From an uncultured Dorea sp. (lineage in GTDB: Bacteria > Bacillota_A > Clostridia > Lachnospirales > Lachnospiraceae): DNA of 8,689 nt. The stretch spans positions 1-8,689 of the forward strand of contig CAJTRO010000017.1 of assembly GCA_910579015.1 (NCBI GenBank), read 5' to 3'. The notes under the pieces were generated by a model. It was given only the letters and a program-made list of their open reading frames with translations, was not told the DNA's origin and did no database searches. Position numbers and translations under genes: made by a program. Position 1 is the stretch's first letter; the number at the start of each line of letters is the position of its first letter. Positions 6,115 through 8,689 of this stretch are shown piece after piece.

Positions 6115-7836
6115 TCAGCAGTCTAAGATCATATCCTCCAGAGTTCCGCCCGGCTGGATCATAGGATATACCAGATCTTCCGGATCGATCTCGAACTCAA
6201 TGATATACGGTGTCTTCACACTCTTCATCGCTTCCCTGAACGCAGGTTCAATCTCTTCCGTCTTCGAAACCCGGAGCCCCTTCGCGCCATAACTCTCCGC
6301 CAGTCTCACAAAATCCGGCGTATACGCAGGGCATTCTACTTCCCCGCACCTTCCCCTGCACGCCGCCCCGGAACGCAGACAGGTCATGGAATAACGCTTT
6401 CCGTAGAACAGCTTCTGCCACTGGCGCACCATTCCCAGATTATTGTTATTGAAGATACAGCTTATGATCGGAAGCTCCTCCAACACTGCCGTCGCCAGCT
6501 CCTGGATATTCATCTGCATACCGCCGTCCCCGGAAATGGAGATGACAGGCACATCCGGATTACCAATCTTGGCGCCGATGGCTCCCGGAAGACCGTAACC
6601 CATAGTCCCAAGCCCGCCGGACATCAACAGCCTCTTCTTCGCGTTCAGTTCGATAAACTGCGCCGTAAACATCTGGTGCTGTCCCACGTCCGTGACCACA
6701 ACCGCCTCATCAAATACCCGGTTGATGGTATCAATCACATCCTGAGGCGTCATGATCGGCTTCTTCCTCATCTGCATCGGATGCTTACATTTCCATTCCC
6801 CTATCTCGTCAAGCCACTTCTTCGTATCACACTCCGTCACATACTCCAGCATCCTTATGACGGCTTCTCTTGCATCTGCCACAACGGGTACATCCACCTG
6901 TACATTCTTGGATATAGCCGCCGTATCTATGTCAATATGTACGATCTGTGCGTGCGGGGCAAAGGAATGCAGCTTTCCCGTAATACGGTCATTGAATCTT
7001 GTCCCGATGGAGAACAGCAGGTCACACTCGCCAACCGCCATATTGCACGCATAAGCCCCGTGCATTCCAAGATTGCCTACGTATAACGGATGGTTCGTCG
7101 CAATCGCTCCTCGCCCCATCACCGTCGTTACCACCGGTACATTCGTTTTCTCCACCAGCTTCGTAAACTCCTCGTTCGCCCGGGCAATATTCACGCCTCC
7201 GCCGGCCAGGAACAACGGACGCTTCGCCTTACCAAGCATCTTAATCGCCTTCTTAAGCTGTCCGATATGCACCTGTGTATTCGGTTTGTACCCGCGGATA
7301 TTGACCTCCGCCGGGTACTCCGCATTCCCCAGCTCTCCCATCACGTCCTTGGGGAGATCGATCAGTACCGGTCCCGGCCGTCCTGACCTTGCAATATAGA
7401 AGGCTTCCTTCACGATCCGTCCAAGATCGTCTCTGTTACGCACCGTCACGCCATACTTTGTGATACTTCTGGTGATCCCTACGATATCTACCTCCTGGAA
7501 TGCATCGTTCCCGATCAGATGTCTTGCCACCTGCCCGGTAAAACAGACCAGCGGCACACTGTCATAATATGCTGTCGCAAGACCTGTCACAAGATTCGTC
7601 GCACCCGGCCCGCTTGTCACCAGACACACGCCCACCTTTCCTGTGCTCCTTGCATAGGCATCTGCCTCGTGTACCAGCGCCACTTCCTGTCTTGGCAGGA
7701 TCACTTTGGTATAGTCCTGCTTATACAGTTCGTCGCTGATATCGATCGTGCAGGCTCCCGGATACCCGAATAAGATATCCACTCCTTCTTCCTTCAATGC
7801 CTTTACCAATAACTTGTTACCGCTGATCTTCTTCAT
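6115..7836 (-). CDS. ilvB: Acetohydroxyacid (acetolactate) synthase large subunit
   Basis: This ThDP- and FAD-dependent enzyme condenses two pyruvates to 2-acetolactate, or pyruvate with 2-ketobutyrate to acetohydroxybutyrate, the first common step to Val, Leu and Ile. The 573-residue protein has all three domains: N-terminal PYR domain with the catalytic glutamate E51 (PRQEVALVHEADAYAR), central FAD-binding domain (about 190-325) and C-terminal PP domain with the ThDP motif GDGGM (436-440) ending at the NN of CIFNNNN. LFYGKRYS follows at 476-483. Between it and PDFVRLAESYG lies an extra segment of about 20 residues with C486, C493, C497 and C502, absent from the familiar E. coli and yeast enzymes. 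The start at 7836 has GGGAGG 7 nt upstream; the ATG at 7851 overlaps that site and is rejected. It is first in ilvBN(E), behind a T-box. Confidence 0.96.
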   Translation of the reverse strand: MKKISGNKLLVKALKEEGVDILFGYPGACTIDISDELYKQDYTKVILPRQEVALVHEADAYARSTGKVGVCLVTSGPGATNLVTGLATAYYDSVPLVCFTGQVARHLIGNDAFQEVDIVGITRSITKYGVTVRNRDDLGRIVKEAFYIARSGRPGPVLIDLPKDVMGELGNAEYPAEVNIRGYKPNTQVHIGQLKKAIKMLGKAKRPLFLAGGGVNIARANEEFTKLVEKTNVPVVTTVMGRGAIATNHPLYVGNLGMHGAYACNMAVGECDLLFSIGTRFNDRITGKLHSFAPHAQIVHIDIDTAAISKNVQVDVPVVADAREAVIRMLEYVTECDTKKWLDEIGEWKCKHPMQMRKKPIMTPQDVIDTINRVFDEAVVVTDVGQHQMFTAQFIELNAKKRLLMSGGLGTMGYGLPGAIGAKIGNPDVPVISISGDGGMQMNIQELATAVLEELPIISCIFNNNNLGMVRQWQKLFYGKRYSMTCLRSGAACRGRCGEVECPAYTPDFVRLAESYGAKGLRVSKTEEIEPAFREAMKSVKTPYIIEFEIDPEDLVYPMIQPGGTLEDMILDC

Positions 7837-7878
7837 ATATATACCTCCCATTTCATAATGTATCCCGGTCTATGTAAC

Positions 7879-7906
7879 AAAAAAACCCTAAGCTTACTGC
7901 TTAGGG
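7879..7906 (-). terminator. T-box-controlled terminator before ilvB
   Basis: The stem CCCTAAGC/GCTTAGGG (8 bp, 5-nt loop) is followed by seven Ts. The 5' arm CCTAA (7906-7901 region) can instead pair with TTAGG at 7934-7930 to form the T-box antiterminator, so the two structures exclude each other. It ends 42 bp before the ilvB start. Confidence 0.93.
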
Positions 7907-8314
7907 CGAATACTGTATCCGTGTTACCACCTAACTTCAAAGAGCGGGCTCTCTGCACTCTGCCGGTACGGGAAAACAGCTTATGCATCTGCCTGTGTCT
8001 CCGATACCGCTCCCCTCTAACGTTGGGACTACGTTGAAGTCTACTTGGGCATCCCTTCTCTTCATATGGCCAAAATGCACACGCATCCGGCGCGGGAACT
8101 TCGATATACCTTCCTTAAAGCTGTGCTCCTTCGCACTACCGGTATACCGCCTTAAATAACGCCCTTTCGGTTCACTGCTCAAAGGCTACTTCTACAGATC
8201 CGTCATGAAGATTCCCACCGTCCATCTTCTCTCTTTGCTTCGGGTATCTGCATACTCCTCCTTGTCCTAGCATTTCACTCATATATATTGGTCAAATCAA
8301 TCTCCAAATGAATT
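7879..8314 (-). promoter_or_regulatory. T-box leader controlling ilvBN, probably Val-responsive
   Basis: This is a T-box riboswitch: uncharged tRNA pairs with a specifier codon and with the antiterminator bulge, allowing read-through. The T-box core UGGUAACACGG is at 7929-7919; its UGGU would pair with an ACCA tRNA end. Stem I spans about 8272-8178. It shows AGUA (8256-8253), helix GCAGAU/AUCUGU (8251-8246 with 8199-8194), an AGAGA element near 8233 and an apical hairpin GAAGAU/AUCUUC. The candidate specifier is GUA (Val) at 8189-8187, preceded by GAA and followed by GCCUUUGAGC. A stem IIA/B-like pseudoknot is visible (AACG 8035-8032 with CGUU 8022-8019; UCCC 8028-8025 with GGGA 8014-8011). 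At about 435 nt it is longer than most T-boxes because of an extra arm at 8151-8089. The leader holds no credible gene; the specifier reading is inference. Confidence 0.93.
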
Positions 8315-8320
8315 ACCATT

Positions 8321-8350
8321 ATTATAGTTGACATATCGCATACTTGTCAA
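8321..8350 (-). promoter_or_regulatory. ilvB operon promoter
   Basis: The minus strand carries a perfect TTGACA (8350-8345) and a perfect TATAAT (8326-8321) with an 18-bp spacer. The predicted start point is near 8314. The -35 starts 10 bp after the stop codon of the upstream gene. The -35 and spacer sit inside a perfect inverted repeat (8327-8351). Confidence 0.88.
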
Positions 8351-8351
8351 C
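8327..8351. repeat. Inverted repeat across the ilvB promoter
   Basis: GTTGACA-N11-TGTCAAC is a perfect 7-bp inverted repeat. One arm is the -35 element plus one base; the other abuts the -10 box. The centre-to-centre distance of the arms is 18 bp, so they fall on nearly the same DNA face. It could be a repressor operator, but part of the symmetry may be a by-product of the -35 sequence. Confidence 0.45.
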
Positions 8352-8360
8352 CGGATATTT

Positions 8361-8689
8361 TTAACCATTTTTACTTCCCGCAAACTTTCTATAGCTTTCC
8401 ACTGCCTTCCTCGCAATCCCTTCCCAGGATATTCTGCTGACGTCCGCGCTTTCTCGCACCCCTGTCCTGCCGTCTGTATCTTCCCCGGCCTTTCTGATAT
8501 CTTCTCCCGCCCGGATACTTGCAAGAAGCGCCTCTGCCAGACGCTCCTCGAACTGCGGCAGCGTCTCCGGCACCGGCTCGTCCGCATTCCTCATCTGCGG
8601 CATCTTCACATATCGTATATCCGCTCCCGAAGTGTACTCCTTGATCCATTCTCTGATCCCCGGCAGATCGGAAACTACCACCCGGTCTC
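8361..8689 (-). CDS. Probable glycosyltransferase, C-terminal part
   Basis: The frame is open to the right edge of the window, so only the last 108 or so codons are seen and the start lies outside. The visible N-terminal stretch VVVSDLPGIREWI resembles the sugar-nucleotide-binding region of GT-B glycosyltransferases (GT4-like, ..V.SD..G..E..). It is followed by a long helical, acidic segment (ETLPQFEERLAEALLASIRAG) and a WEGIARKAVESYRK ending typical of the closing helix of that fold. The donor and acceptor cannot be told. No terminator is visible between its stop codon and the ilvB promoter. Assignment rests on one short motif and overall layout, so another GT-B-like enzyme is possible. Confidence 0.5.
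   Translation of the reverse strand, partial: DRVVVSDLPGIREWIKEYTSGADIRYVKMPQMRNADEPVPETLPQFEERLAEALLASIRAGEDIRKAGEDTDGRTGVRESADVSRISWEGIARKAVESYRKFAGSKNG

Noticed and set aside
7937..8182. 81-codon open frame on the minus strand inside the ilvB leader
   Set aside because: It lies wholly within the T-box RNA and covers conserved structural elements; it has no ribosome binding site of note.
8297..8587. 96-codon minus-strand frame overlapping the glycosyltransferase fragment
   Set aside because: It is a shifted frame of the glycosyltransferase coding region running into the ilvB promoter; the composition is implausible for a protein.

Overview
The window looks like chromosomal DNA of a Gram-positive clostridium, most likely a Lachnospiraceae relative. 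The grounds are strong purine-rich Shine-Dalgarno sites, sigma-A-like promoters, a T-box leader, Bacillus-type LexA boxes and the protein families present. This placement is inferred from content, not from a database search. All supported genes are on the minus strand, so they read from high to low coordinates. There are no transposons, CRISPR arrays, tRNAs or prophage genes.

Right end (8689 to 4305), branched-chain amino acid block. The 3' part of a probable glycosyltransferase gene enters from outside and stops at 8361. A promoter (about 8321-8350) then drives a roughly 430-nt T-box leader that ends in a terminator at 7879-7906. It is followed by ilvB (acetohydroxyacid synthase catalytic subunit), ilvN (its ACT-domain regulatory subunit) and, behind a second promoter, ilvE (branched-chain aminotransferase). 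A strong Rho-independent terminator closes the block. The candidate specifier triplet in the T-box is GUA (Val). Transcription would then respond to uncharged tRNA-Val, and enzyme activity would respond to valine through IlvN. The IlvB protein carries an unusual four-cysteine insertion near its active-site C-terminal region.

Middle (4282 to 2097), candidate SOS-controlled DNA repair pair. A radical SAM protein with a helix-hairpin-helix and a C-terminal QLSLF sliding-clamp motif overlaps by 23 bp the gene for its usual partner, a DUF4130 protein. The promoter has a LexA-type box between -35 and -10 and a second, perfect box just after the start point. This is the most interesting part of the window: a poorly understood two-gene system whose promoter and protein tail both point to DNA damage and the replication clamp.

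Left end (2038 to 1), housekeeping cluster. A promoter precedes a MoaB/MogA-like protein, an MBL-fold metallohydrolase of the UlaG-like type and ribonuclease HI. These are closely spaced and probably one operon. Immediately after rnhA, a separate promoter starts the RNase P RNA gene (rnpB), whose 3' half lies beyond the window.
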